From positions 1 to 26,480 of the forward strand of contig JAKAKF010000258.1 of NCBI GenBank assembly GCA_021813595.1: a stretch of DNA of 26,480 nucleotides, read 5' to 3'. Made by a program: the position numbers and the translations under genes. This document shows, piece after piece, positions 14,123-23,012 of this stretch. This DNA is from a bacterium (GTDB taxonomy: Bacteria > SZUA-79 > Acidulodesulfobacterales > Acidulodesulfobacteraceae). How positions within the stretch are numbered: position 1 is the first letter of the stretch; each line of letters opens with the position of its first letter. The notes under the pieces are model-generated. The model was not told where the DNA came from and ran no database searches. It saw only the letters and a list, made by a program, of their open reading frames with translations.

Positions 14123-15268
14123 TCAGGCATAATTTCGCCGGTTTTGATATAGGACAAATAACTCTTTATCGCTTAAGCATCTTTTTAATTTCGCAGATTC
14201 GGCTTTTACGGCGGCGAGCATATTCCCGGCGTCTTCGCCGGTTATTCGAAGCCCCATTTTGTTAAGTTTATATTTGATTGCGGAAGAACCGCCGTGTTTT
14301 CCAAGCAAAAGTCTTCTTTCCGCCCCTGCATATTCCGGCGGGTATGCTTCATAATTAATCGGATTCTTTAACACTCCGTCGGTATGAATTCCGGCTTCAT
14401 GGTAAAAAATGTTTTTGCCGAATATCGGCTTAGATAACGGAATCCGTCTTTTTGTTATTTTCGCTATAAATTTCGCCAGATTTTTTGCCTTTATGAAATC
14501 GAATTTAATTTTTTGATTTTCTATAAAATTAAAATAGGCGATTACCTCTTCCAATGCGCAGTTTCCGGCTCTTTCGCCGATTCCGGAAATACTGCCGGAT
14601 AAAGAACCTACGCCTGCTTTTACGGCGGCAATCGAATTTGCGGAAGCCATACCGAAGTCGTTATGCGTATGAATTTCGAGCATTATATTCTTAAATTGAC
14701 CGCCGCCTTTTAGTTTTTTTATATTTTCGTATATTTTTAAAGGATTTAATATGCCTACCGTATCGGAATAGCGGAATTTATAAGCCCCTTCGTCTTCCGC
14801 AATTTTAATAATCTCGGCGACGGATTCTAAATCTGCCCTCGAAGAGTCTTCGCCCCCTACGGAATATTTTACGCCTTCTTTATTTAATATTTTTAATATA
14901 TTTATGAGGTTAGCCTTGACATATCGAAAATCTTTTTTGAGTTTATATTCTATCTGGATTTTAGATATGGGAACCGATACATGGATAAATTTAAGTCCGA
15001 TATCTAAAGATGCGTAAATATCTTCCGTTTTTGCTCTGTTCCAGCCGACTATTTTTGCTTTAAGCCCAGATTCGTTAATCTTTTTAACCGCATTTTTTTC
15101 ATCGCCTCCCATCACGGGTATGCCGGCTTCTATTTCATCCACGCCGGTTTCGTCGAGCATTTTAGCTATCAGCAATTTTTCGTCTATCGAAAAAACAATC
15201 CCCGCCGTTTGTTCTCCGTCTCTCAATGTCGTATCGTTTATGGTTATATCGTCTATTAAATTATCCAT
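14123..15268 (-). CDS. nifV: Homocitrate synthase
   Basis: A 381-residue member of the LeuA/NifV condensing-enzyme family. It joins acetyl-CoA and 2-oxoglutarate to make homocitrate, the organic ligand of FeMo-co. The catalytic opening INDTTLRDGEQ (about 10-20), the metal-binding IHTHNDFGMA motif (about 190-200) and GIGERAGN are all present. The length equals that of free-standing NifV and there is no regulatory leucine-binding C-terminal domain, which argues against isopropylmalate synthase. It is divergent from nifH, supporting the nif assignment. No ribosome-binding site is visible upstream of the ATG, and a sigma-54-like element places transcription start almost at the ATG. Confidence 0.9.
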   Translation of the reverse strand: MDNLIDDITINDTTLRDGEQTAGIVFSIDEKLLIAKMLDETGVDEIEAGIPVMGGDEKNAVKKINESGLKAKIVGWNRAKTEDIYASLDIGLKFIHVSVPISKIQIEYKLKKDFRYVKANLINILKILNKEGVKYSVGGEDSSRADLESVAEIIKIAEDEGAYKFRYSDTVGILNPLKIYENIKKLKGGGQFKNIMLEIHTHNDFGMASANSIAAVKAGVGSLSGSISGIGERAGNCALEEVIAYFNFIENQKIKFDFIKAKNLAKFIAKITKRRIPLSKPIFGKNIFYHEAGIHTDGVLKNPINYEAYPPEYAGAERRLLLGKHGGSSAIKYKLNKMGLRITGEDAGNMLAAVKAESAKLKRCLSDKELFVLYQNRRNYA

Positions 15269-15280
15269 ATAGGTTATGAA

Positions 15281-15296
15281 AGCATAATTTATGCCA
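15281..15296 (-). promoter_or_regulatory. Sigma-54-type promoter candidate for nifV
   Basis: On the minus strand the element reads TGGCATAAATTATGCT: GG and GC separated by exactly 10 bp, as in -24/-12 promoters. Its first nine bases equal those of the nifH element at 15505-15520. Transcription would start near 15270, only one or two bases before the nifV ATG, implying an essentially leaderless message. The element is also nearly palindromic, so chance cannot be excluded. Confidence 0.35.
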
Positions 15297-15483
15297 TCTT
15301 TTAATTTCTCTCATTAAAAAAGAGGGAATATATTTTTATAAGGAAAAGGCAAGGAAAGGAAAAGGGGCAGATTTAATTTTCTCTTTACCTTTTGCCGTTT
15401 ATTTAATCAAATGTGATTATATGTTAAGCAAATTAAAAGCCGCATAAAATTTATAAAGTTTAGAAAGCCGCAAATACAAAAGG

Positions 15484-15497
15484 GTTGCCGGCGCAAC
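15484..15497. repeat. Small inverted repeat upstream of the nifH promoter
   Basis: GTTGC and GCAAC flank a CGGC centre, 7 bp upstream of the sigma-54 element. It may be an operator or chance. The remainder of 15297-15484 holds a degenerate inverted repeat around 15348-15406 and no gene. I see no NifA-type TGT-N10-ACA site there. Confidence 0.25.
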
Positions 15498-15504
15498 AAA
15501 GTTA

Positions 15505-15520
15505 TGGCATAAAGATTGCT
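15505..15520 (+). promoter_or_regulatory. Sigma-54-type promoter of the nifH operon
   Basis: TGGCAT-N5-TTGCT, close to the -24/-12 consensus TGGCAC-N5-TTGCA with exact spacing. Transcription would start near 15531, giving a leader of about 170 nt before nifH. The leader contains two hairpins and a terminator. A sigma-54 promoter needs an enhancer-binding activator; no NifA site is visible upstream, so the activator is unidentified. Confidence 0.6.
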
Positions 15521-15572
15521 ACATATAAAAATAAACAGATATCATAAAAATTTAAAATCGATATTTTTATAT

Positions 15573-15601
15573 AAGCGCAAATGGGCGCTTGCGGCAATGA
15601 C

Positions 15602-15608
<7 letters not shown>
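15573..15608 (+). promoter_or_regulatory. Tandem hexaloop hairpins in the nifH leader: candidate ANTAR target RNA
   Basis: Hairpin 1 pairs AAGCGC (15573-15578) with GCGCTT (15585-15590) around the 6-nt loop AAATGG. Hairpin 2 follows directly: GCGGC (15591-15595) pairs with GCCGT (15602-15606) around the loop AATGAC. Loop 2 has the A at position 1 and G at position 4 described for ANTAR target RNAs. Loop 1 has the A1 but its G is at position 5. The right arm of hairpin 2 is shared with the terminator stem at 15602-15671, so the two structures exclude each other. The ANTAR protein is encoded at 24759 in the same operon. Confidence 0.6.
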
Positions 15609-16562
<954 letters not shown>

Positions 16563-16581
16563 TTTTAAGGTAATTATATAT

Positions 16582-17460
16582 ATGAATACAATTGAAAAAC
16601 ACCCCTGTTTTAATAAGGAAGCCTCGAAACATTACGGTAGAGTTCATTTACCCGTCGCTAAATCCTGCAGTATTTCCTGCAATTACTGCCACAGGGATTA
16701 CGACTGTCCGAATGAATCGAGACCGGGCGTAACGTCGAGTCTGCTCTCGCCCGAAGATGCCGTAGATAGAATATACGAGGTAAAGAGGTTTTTTAACGAT
16801 ATAAGCGTAGCCGCAGTTGCCGGTCCGGGCGATAGCTTGGCGGAGCCGCGCAATACGATGAAGACATTTGAACTTGTTAAAAAGGAGTTTCCGGAGATTA
16901 TATTATGCATGAGCACGAACGGTCTAGATTTAGCCGAAAATTTAGAGGAACTTAAAGAGAAAAGAGTAAATTTTATAACCGTCACGCTTAATGCGATAGA
17001 TGAGTCTATAGCCCAAAAAATATACAGGTATGTAAACTATAAGGGTATTGTTTATACGGAAAAAGATGCCGCAAAACTATTATTGGACAGGCAGATAAAC
17101 GGTATAGAAAAGGCTGTAAAAAAAGGTTTTACCATAAAAATAAATTCGGTTCTTATACCCGGCGTCAACGATTTTCACATAAAAGATATTTCGGATAAGG
17201 TAAAAAAACTCGGCGTATATCTATTTAACGTTATGCCTATGATTCCCGCCGAAAAATCGTATTTTTATAAAATAGGCGTAAAAGGCGCAAGCAGGAAAGA
17301 CGTCGCGGTCATAACCAAAGATATTGAAGGTATAAACATAATGGACCATTGCAGGCAGTGCCGTTCCGATGCTGCAGGGCTTTTAGGCGAGGATTTAAGT
17401 AAAAAGTTAAGCGAACGGGAGGAGGATTTAAGATGCGGATGCAAGAAGATGCCGTGTTAG
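16582..17460 (+). CDS. nifB: Nitrogenase cofactor radical SAM enzyme NifB
   Basis: A 292-residue radical SAM enzyme that builds NifB-co, the 8Fe-9S-C precursor of FeMo-co. The SAM cluster motif C29-x3-C33-x2-C36 (SCSISCNYCHRDYDC) is followed by the family-specific NESRPGVTS. The C-terminal HCRQCRSDAAGLLGED motif holds further cluster ligands. It is the short form without a C-terminal NifX domain, as in many anaerobes and archaea; a separate nifX lies at 24354. The start is the ATG at 16582 (MNTIEKHPCFNKEA), 19 nt after the nifH stop. A longer in-frame start inside nifH is possible but unlike the family. Its end overlaps the next gene by 28 nt. Confidence 0.95.
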   Translation: MNTIEKHPCFNKEASKHYGRVHLPVAKSCSISCNYCHRDYDCPNESRPGVTSSLLSPEDAVDRIYEVKRFFNDISVAAVAGPGDSLAEPRNTMKTFELVKKEFPEIILCMSTNGLDLAENLEELKEKRVNFITVTLNAIDESIAQKIYRYVNYKGIVYTEKDAAKLLLDRQINGIEKAVKKGFTIKINSVLIPGVNDFHIKDISDKVKKLGVYLFNVMPMIPAEKSYFYKIGVKGASRKDVAVITKDIEGINIMDHCRQCRSDAAGLLGEDLSKKLSEREEDLRCGCKKMPC

Positions 17461-18281
17461 GCTGTAAGCTATCTAAAAGCCTCAGCTTTTCTCAAGATGA
17501 AGAACTTTATATAGCGACGAGCGACACTAAAATTAAAATGGAAGAAGACTATGCGCCGTTTGTGGATAAAATTCTAAACAATATTTCATATATCCCTAAA
17601 AATATTTTAGATCTCGGGTGCGGCCCCGGCTACATTGCAAGAAGAATGAGCGAGGTTTTGCCTAATTCCTATGTTTTTGGCGTCGATAAATCCGTTACGA
17701 TGATAAACCATGCAAATAAGATTTTTAATAAAAAATTAAAAAATAATTATGTTTTCCATTCCGAATTTGAGGTCGATAGCAAGTCGATAAGAATGTTTAG
17801 AAATGAACCCGATTATCTGAACTATTATGAGCTAAGACTTAAATATATGATTGCCGACAGCGTGAGCCTTCCCTTCGGTAATTTTAAATTTGACCTGATT
17901 ATACTAAAAGGGACTTTTAAATGTTTAGAAGATAAGTTGAACTCTTTGAAAGAAATGTATAGGGTTCTGAATCACGGCGGGGAAATTTTTATATACGAGT
18001 TTAGGAAAGATATTCCGGAAGATGAATTTATTATGCTTACAAAACAAATGAACCCGCAAAAAATAAAATCGCTAAGGCGGAAATTAAACTGCTCTTTGGA
18101 TATGGGGGAATATAGAAAGTATTTATTAGAATCAGGTTTAAGCGGGTTCTCGGATATAGATACGGATGGGCTCGATTTAAAAATAAGAATAAAAAGGGGA
18201 CAGATTTTAAATCTGTCCCCAATAAATAAGGAGGAAGATGGTAATGAGCATTATGGACGGTTTTTCCGGCGAAATAGATAA
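17433..18281 (+). CDS. Class I SAM-dependent methyltransferase embedded in the nif operon
   Basis: A 282-residue Rossmann-type methyltransferase. Motif I is ILDLGCGPGYIARRM (about 58-72), followed by the acidic loop VFGVDKSVTMI (about 79-89). A post-motif segment LPFGNFKFDLIILKGTFKCLEDKLNSLKEMYRVLNHGGEIFIYEF (about 146-190, broken by other residues) follows, typical of UbiE/Methyltransf_11 enzymes. The substrate is unknown. Its ATG has a strong GGAGG site 7 nt upstream inside the end of nifB and overlaps nifB by 28 nt, so the two are translationally coupled. That coupling suggests a link to cofactor synthesis or its control. The last 28 codons run through a palindromic repeat (18196-18220) and past the start of the ferredoxin gene, so the C-terminus was probably extended by the repeat. 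Confidence 0.75.
   Translation: MRMQEDAVLGCKLSKSLSFSQDEELYIATSDTKIKMEEDYAPFVDKILNNISYIPKNILDLGCGPGYIARRMSEVLPNSYVFGVDKSVTMINHANKIFNKKLKNNYVFHSEFEVDSKSIRMFRNEPDYLNYYELRLKYMIADSVSLPFGNFKFDLIILKGTFKCLEDKLNSLKEMYRVLNHGGEIFIYEFRKDIPEDEFIMLTKQMNPQKIKSLRRKLNCSLDMGEYRKYLLESGLSGFSDIDTDGLDLKIRIKRGQILNLSPINKEEDGNEHYGRFFRRNR
18196..18220. repeat. GGGGACAGATTT-type palindrome, end of the methyltransferase gene
   Basis: A 25-bp inverted repeat: 12-bp perfect arms around a single T. It lies in the 3' end of the methyltransferase frame and is read through without a stop. The odd central base avoids the TAA that an even-centred copy would give in this frame. Confidence 0.85.
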
Positions 18282-18543
18282 TTACGTGAATGCGCCCCGT
18301 CGTTCCGGGATAAAGTGGGTTCCGCATTTTCTGGTAGAATTCGACCATATTAACTGCATATCATGCGGCAGGTGCATTAAAGTTTGTCCGGGCGGAGTAT
18401 ATATTTTCGAGGACAACGGAGATAAGATGCTCGTCAGGATAGAAAATTTGGATAACTGCATAGGCGATACCTGCTGTGAAAAGGTATGCCCTAAAAACAA
18501 GACGATGCATCTTCATAAATTTTCGCCGCTTACGAAAAATTAA
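18244..18543 (+). CDS. fdxB: Ferredoxin III, nif-specific (FdxB-like)
   Basis: A 99-residue dicluster ferredoxin of the nif-associated ferredoxin III family, probably an electron donor to nitrogenase or its assembly factors. Cluster 1 has the normal CISCGRCIKVCP motif. Cluster 2 reads CIGDTCCEKVCP: the second ligand position is aspartate, as in the Pyrococcus furiosus ferredoxin pattern CxxDxxC, while the other three cysteines are kept. The N-terminal WVPHFLVEFDH lead-in is typical of the family. The start at 18244 has AGGAGG 9 nt upstream; an in-frame ATG at 18238 is only 3 nt from that site and is less likely. The gene overlaps the tail of the methyltransferase. Confidence 0.85.
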   Translation: MSIMDGFSGEIDNYVNAPRRSGIKWVPHFLVEFDHINCISCGRCIKVCPGGVYIFEDNGDKMLVRIENLDNCIGDTCCEKVCPKNKTMHLHKFSPLTKN

Positions 18544-18559
18544 TACATACATTAATAAA

Positions 18560-18584
18560 GGGGATAGATTTAAAATCTGTCCCC
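18560..18584. repeat. GGGGACAGATTT-type palindrome between fdxB and nifD
   Basis: A 25-bp inverted repeat with one G-T mismatch in the arms (GGGGATAGATTT against AAATCTGTCCCC). It lies in the 67-bp gap before nifD, 26 bp upstream of the nifD start. It could form a stem on the nif mRNA. Confidence 0.8.
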
Positions 18585-18610
18585 GATAAACAAAGAGGGG
18601 ATGGGGTAAA

Positions 18611-20047
18611 ATGGCCGTTAATTTTAAAGAAAACGAAGGGATAGTCGAAGACATTTTAAGCGTCTATTCCGAAAAGGCAAAGAAAAACAGAAAAGAACAT
18701 ATCGGCATTAATAGCAAAGAAACATGCGGGAGCTGCGTGGCAAAATCTAACGTTAAATCCCTTCCCGGCGTTATGACGCCTAGAGGCTGCGCATATGCAG
18801 GTTCAAAGGGAGTCGTCTGGGGGCCGGTTAAAGACGTTATTAATATAAGCCACGGTCCGATAGGATGCGGAATGTACAGCTGGGGGACAAGAAGAAATCT
18901 GGCTAACGGCGAGCCCGGAGTCGAAAATTTTATGCCTTTTCAATTTACCACCGATTTTAAGGAAAGAGATATTGTTTTTGGCGGAGATAAAAAATTGGAG
19001 CAGGCAATAAAAGAATTACACGAACTATTTCCGACCGCAAAAGGCATAATTATAGATTCGGAATGTCCGATAGGCTTGATAGGCGACGATATAGAAGCTG
19101 TGGCGAAAAAAATGACCGATGAAATAAAGATTCCGGTGATTCCGGTAAGGTGCGAAGGTTTCAGGGGAGTAAGCCAGTCTTTAGGGCATCATATAGCAAA
19201 CGATACTATAAGGGATTTTGTCGTAGGAACGGGAGAAATAGACGAAAGCAAAAAGACCCCTTATGATGTAGCAATACTCGGCGATTATAATATCGGCGGG
19301 GATGTCTGGTCGTCGATGAAAATATTTAAAGAAATGGGCTTAAACGTCGTCGCCCACTGGTCGGGAGACGGTTCCATAGAGGAAATGAAGATAACCCACG
19401 GGGTAAATTATAATCTTCTGCATTGTTACAGGTCGATGAATTATATAGCGAGGCATTTCGAAGAAAAGTTCGGCATCCCGTGGATCGAGTATAATTTTTT
19501 CGGTCCGACTAAAATAAAAGAGAGCATCAGGAGCATCGCGAAATTATTTGACGGAAACATTCAGGAAAAATCCGAAGGGGTTATTAAAGCATACGAACCT
19601 AAAATGCAGGAGGTCATAGATAAATACCGTCCGAGATTGGAAGGCAAAAAAGTAATGATACTGGTCGGCGGTTTAAGGCCGCGCCATATAGTCGGAGCTT
19701 ATGAAGATTTAGGAATGAAAGTCGTATCTGCGGCATATGAGTTTGCCCATACCGACGATTATGAAAGAACGACGAAAGAACTGGAAGACGGAACTATTAT
19801 TGCCGACGATATGAACGAATACGAATTTGTCGAGCTTGCAAACAGGCTGAAGCCTGATTTAGTCGCCTCAGGCATAAAAGAAAAATATGTTTTCCAGAAA
19901 ATGGGAATACCTTTTAGGCAGATGCATTCATGGGATTATTCCGGACCCTACCACGGTTACGACGGATTTGAAATATTTGCAAGAGATATGGACCTTGCCG
20001 TAAACAGCCCGTCATGGAAATTAGTGAAGCCGCGCTGGAAAAAATAA
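18611..20047 (+). CDS. nifD: Nitrogenase MoFe protein alpha chain NifD
   Basis: A 478-residue catalytic subunit carrying FeMo-co. P-cluster ligands are C60 ([10 protein letters not shown]), C86 (PIGCGMYSW) and C152 ([11 protein letters not shown]). FeMo-co ligands are C272 ([11 protein letters not shown]) and H439 ([17 protein letters not shown]). The substrate-reduction residues Q189 and H193 ([11 protein letters not shown]) and the arginine pair after MYSWGTRR are present. All support a functional Mo-type enzyme rather than VnfD or AnfD, in agreement with nifV, nifE, nifN and the absence of a delta subunit gene. The GAGGGG ribosome-binding site lies 10 nt before the ATG. It is followed by nifK after 42 nt. 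Confidence 0.98.
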   Translation: MAVNFKENEGIVEDILSVYSEKAKKNRKEHIGINSKETCGSCVAKSNVKSLPGVMTPRGCAYAGSKGVVWGPVKDVINISHGPIGCGMYSWGTRRNLANGEPGVENFMPFQFTTDFKERDIVFGGDKKLEQAIKELHELFPTAKGIIIDSECPIGLIGDDIEAVAKKMTDEIKIPVIPVRCEGFRGVSQSLGHHIANDTIRDFVVGTGEIDESKKTPYDVAILGDYNIGGDVWSSMKIFKEMGLNVVAHWSGDGSIEEMKITHGVNYNLLHCYRSMNYIARHFEEKFGIPWIEYNFFGPTKIKESIRSIAKLFDGNIQEKSEGVIKAYEPKMQEVIDKYRPRLEGKKVMILVGGLRPRHIVGAYEDLGMKVVSAAYEFAHTDDYERTTKELEDGTIIADDMNEYEFVELANRLKPDLVASGIKEKYVFQKMGIPFRQMHSWDYSGPYHGYDGFEIFARDMDLAVNSPSWKLVKPRWKK

Positions 20048-20089
20048 AAGAAATAAAATAACGCATAAAAAAGGAGGTTATTATATATT

Positions 20090-21511
20090 ATGGAAAAAGA
20101 AGAGGTCAAAAAGATAAAAGATTGGATGAATACCGAGGAATATAAAGAAAAAAACTTTAACAGAAAGGCTATTACGATAAATCCGGAGAGAGCCTGTCAA
20201 CCGCTAGGAGCGGTATTATGCGCCGCGGGTTTTGAAGATACCATGCCTTTTGTTCACGGTTCCCACGGGTGCGTCGCTTATTACAGAAATAATCTATCCC
20301 GTCATTTCAGAGAGCCGATTGCGGGGGTTTGCACGTCTTTGACGGAAGACGGCGCGGTTTTCGGGGGACAGGCAAACGGATTTGAGGGTTTTAAAAATGC
20401 AACCGCTCTATATAAGCCGAAGATGTTTGCAATATCGACCACGTGTATGTCCGAAATTATCGGAGACGACCTTGGTTCTATCGTGGGCAATGCAAGAGAA
20501 AAAGGTTATTTATCCGAAGATATATCGGCGCCGTACGCAAATACGCCGAGTTTCGCCGGCTCACATCTTGAAGGTTACGACAGTATGCTTAATGCTATAA
20601 TCGAAACCCTCGGCAAAAAGCGGGATGCCGCCAAAGCGGATATTATAAATATAATTCCGGGCTTCGATACTACCGTAGGAAATATTAACGAGGTTAAAAG
20701 AATCTTGAAAATATTCGGAATAAATTATCTTGTTTTAGCCGATTATTCCAATACATTGGACAGTCCTTTAAACGGGGAATATAAACTATATCCCGACGGC
20801 GCTACGAAGCTCGAAGACGTTAAAAATTGCGTAAATAATAAGGCGGCTATCGCCATGCAAAAATATGCTACAAAAAAAACGGCGGCAATGCTTTCCGAGA
20901 AATTCGGACAGGACGTAAGAATCGTTAAAAGTCCTATAGGAATAAACTATACCGATGAATTTTTAATGACGCTTTCCGAGCTTTCCGGTAAAGAAGTTCC
21001 CCAAGAGATTGAAGACGAAAGGGGTAGGGCGATAGATTCTATGACCGACGCACAGCAGTATATCCACGGGAAAAAATTTGCCGTATTCGGCGACCCGGAT
21101 ATGCTTATCGGGTTGACAAGCTATATTCTCGAAATGGGCGGAATACCGAAATATGTTTTATGTTCAAACGGCACGGAAGATTTTAAAAAAGAAATAGAAG
21201 AATTATTTGCCTCTTATTCGGAAAGCGGGGCCGAAGTTTATATAGACAAGGATTTATGGCATTTGAGGTCTTTAATTATGACCGGACCGGTAGATATGCT
21301 TCTTGGTCCCTCTCACGGCAAATTTGCGGCAAGGGAAGCTAACATTCCTCATATCAGGGTAGGCTATCCCATTTTTGACAGGGTAAATATTCATCGCTAT
21401 CCGCTTTACGGTTATAGCGGGGTAATTAATTTAACGACTTGGATAGTGAATAAATTTTTGGATGTTTTGGATGATACAAGCGACGATGCACATTTTGAGC
21501 TTATGAGATAA
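20090..21511 (+). CDS. nifK: Nitrogenase MoFe protein beta chain NifK
   Basis: A 473-residue partner of NifD sharing the P-cluster. Ligands C36 (RACQPLGA), C61 (GSHGCVAYYR) and C119 (STTCMSEIIGDDL) are present, plus the P-cluster serine equivalent S154 (NTPSFAGSH). It lacks the roughly 50-residue N-terminal extension of proteobacterial class I NifK, as is usual for class II/III enzymes of anaerobes. An AGGAGG site lies 12 nt before the ATG. It is followed by a 126-bp gap containing a strong hairpin before nifE. Confidence 0.97.
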   Translation: MEKEEVKKIKDWMNTEEYKEKNFNRKAITINPERACQPLGAVLCAAGFEDTMPFVHGSHGCVAYYRNNLSRHFREPIAGVCTSLTEDGAVFGGQANGFEGFKNATALYKPKMFAISTTCMSEIIGDDLGSIVGNAREKGYLSEDISAPYANTPSFAGSHLEGYDSMLNAIIETLGKKRDAAKADIINIIPGFDTTVGNINEVKRILKIFGINYLVLADYSNTLDSPLNGEYKLYPDGATKLEDVKNCVNNKAAIAMQKYATKKTAAMLSEKFGQDVRIVKSPIGINYTDEFLMTLSELSGKEVPQEIEDERGRAIDSMTDAQQYIHGKKFAVFGDPDMLIGLTSYILEMGGIPKYVLCSNGTEDFKKEIEELFASYSESGAEVYIDKDLWHLRSLIMTGPVDMLLGPSHGKFAAREANIPHIRVGYPIFDRVNIHRYPLYGYSGVINLTTWIVNKFLDVLDDTSDDAHFELMR

Positions 21512-21527
21512 ATTGTAATATTAAGAT

Positions 21528-21590
21528 AGATTGCTTCGCTTCGCTCGCAATGACTGCCCATGTGTCATTGCGAGCGAAGCGAAGCAATCT
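21528..21590. repeat. Strong hairpin of the CATTGCGAGCGAAGCGAAGC family between nifK and nifE
   Basis: Perfect 27-bp arms at 21528-21554 and 21564-21590 around a 9-nt loop. The arm sequence is closely related to the core of the MITE-like elements at 11570 and 12898 but lacks their terminal repeats. It occupies half of the 126-bp nifK-nifE gap. With no U-run it is not a typical intrinsic terminator; it may protect the upstream nifHDK part of the message from exonucleases. Confidence 0.85.
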
Positions 21591-21637
21591 AATAGCGAGA
21601 TTTGAGAATAATATAAAAATAAAGGAAGTGATATAAA

Positions 21638-22993
21638 ATGAGCTTAGCGGCAAAAGAAGAATACTTTGACGAACCGTCTTGCGAACATAACGTGACCGCA
21701 AAAGAGAAAAAAGCTTGTAAAACCGCAACACCGGGGTCTTCGACGGGCGGATGCGCGCTTGACGGGGCATATATCGTTTTAAGTCCCATAAAAGACGCAT
21801 TGAACATAGTTCATGCGCCTATTAACTGCCTCGGAAATAGCTATAACCAGAGAACGTCTAAAGCGGTAAACGGGAAAGATTATTATATGTACGGTTTTAC
21901 GACCGCAATGAACGAAAACGACCTTATTTTCGGTTCGGAAGACAAGTTAAGGCGGGGTATAATTTATGCTAATAACAGATTTAAACCTAAAGGAATATTC
22001 GTTTACAACACATGCGTGCCTGCGCTGACCGGCGAAGACATCGAAGGCGTTTCAAAAGAACTTGCGGTTAAGTTTAAAATCCCGGTTGTTCCGGTTCTCT
22101 CGCAGGGATTTTCGGGAAACAAGAATCTCGGAAATAAAATTGCCGGAGATGCCCTTTTTACCCATATTATAGGAAAAAAAGAGCCTGTAATAGATTTACT
22201 TGGGGATTTTAATATTAATTTAATCGGAGAATATAATATAAAAGGAGAACTCTTTTTAATAAAAAAAGCGTTAAAATCTATCGGGATAAATGTTCTTTCG
22301 ACTATTACCGGCGATTCCACGATAGAGGAAATAATGTATTCGCATAAAGCCGAGCTTAACGTCGTAATATGTTCTAAAGCTTTGGTATATCTGGCAAGAA
22401 AAATGAAGGAAAAATTTGGAATTCCTTATATCGAAGAATCGTTTTTCGGCATTACTTCAACCAATAAGGCAGTTACGGATATAGTAAATTCCATCGGAAA
22501 TATGGAACTTACAAAGAAGGCAGGGGATTATATTAAAATTATGACGAAAAAAACCGAAGAAAAAGTTTACGAATACAAGAAATTTTTAACGGGCAAAAAA
22601 GTTCTTTTATATACCGGCGGAGTTAAAAGCTGGTCTCTGATTTCTGCCTTAAACGATTTAGGTTTGAGGGTTATCGCCACCGGCATTAAAAAAAGTACCG
22701 ATGAAGATAAGTTAAGAATAATGAAGGAATTCGATAAAAACGGAAATATAATAATGCTCGATAACGGCAATCCTGTAAATCTTATTAAAATAGCAAAGGA
22801 AAACAATGCCGATATCATACTTGCGGGAGGGAGGAATCAATATACGGCAATAAAATCCCTAATCCCGTTTTTAGACGTAAATCAGGAAAGATTAGAGCCT
22901 TATGCATCTTATGAAGGTATGGAATGTATGGCAAGGCTGATTTATTCGGAAATTAAAAATCCGCTGTTTAAATTATTGAAAGAATCGATATAA
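21638..22993 (+). CDS. nifE: FeMo-co scaffold protein NifE
   Basis: A 451-residue NifD paralogue that forms the NifEN scaffold on which NifB-co is matured to FeMo-co. Conserved cysteines C39 (STGGCALDGA), C64 (PINCLGN) and C126 (NTCVPALTGEDIEGV) correspond to the scaffold 4Fe-4S cluster ligands. The VVICSKALVYLARKMKEKFGIPYIEESFFG segment (broken here only by its length) carries the cofactor-site cysteine. An AAGGAAG ribosome-binding site precedes the ATG. It follows nifK after a hairpin repeat and is 19 nt from nifN. Confidence 0.95.
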   Translation: MSLAAKEEYFDEPSCEHNVTAKEKKACKTATPGSSTGGCALDGAYIVLSPIKDALNIVHAPINCLGNSYNQRTSKAVNGKDYYMYGFTTAMNENDLIFGSEDKLRRGIIYANNRFKPKGIFVYNTCVPALTGEDIEGVSKELAVKFKIPVVPVLSQGFSGNKNLGNKIAGDALFTHIIGKKEPVIDLLGDFNINLIGEYNIKGELFLIKKALKSIGINVLSTITGDSTIEEIMYSHKAELNVVICSKALVYLARKMKEKFGIPYIEESFFGITSTNKAVTDIVNSIGNMELTKKAGDYIKIMTKKTEEKVYEYKKFLTGKKVLLYTGGVKSWSLISALNDLGLRVIATGIKKSTDEDKLRIMKEFDKNGNIIMLDNGNPVNLIKIAKENNADIILAGGRNQYTAIKSLIPFLDVNQERLEPYASYEGMECMARLIYSEIKNPLFKLLKESI

Positions 22994-23012
22994 AAAATAT
23001 AAAAATAAAATT

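Noticed and set aside
15297..15504. NifA-type upstream activator site (TGT-N10-ACA) before nifH
   Set aside because: The TGT triplets in this stretch are not followed by ACA at the right distance.
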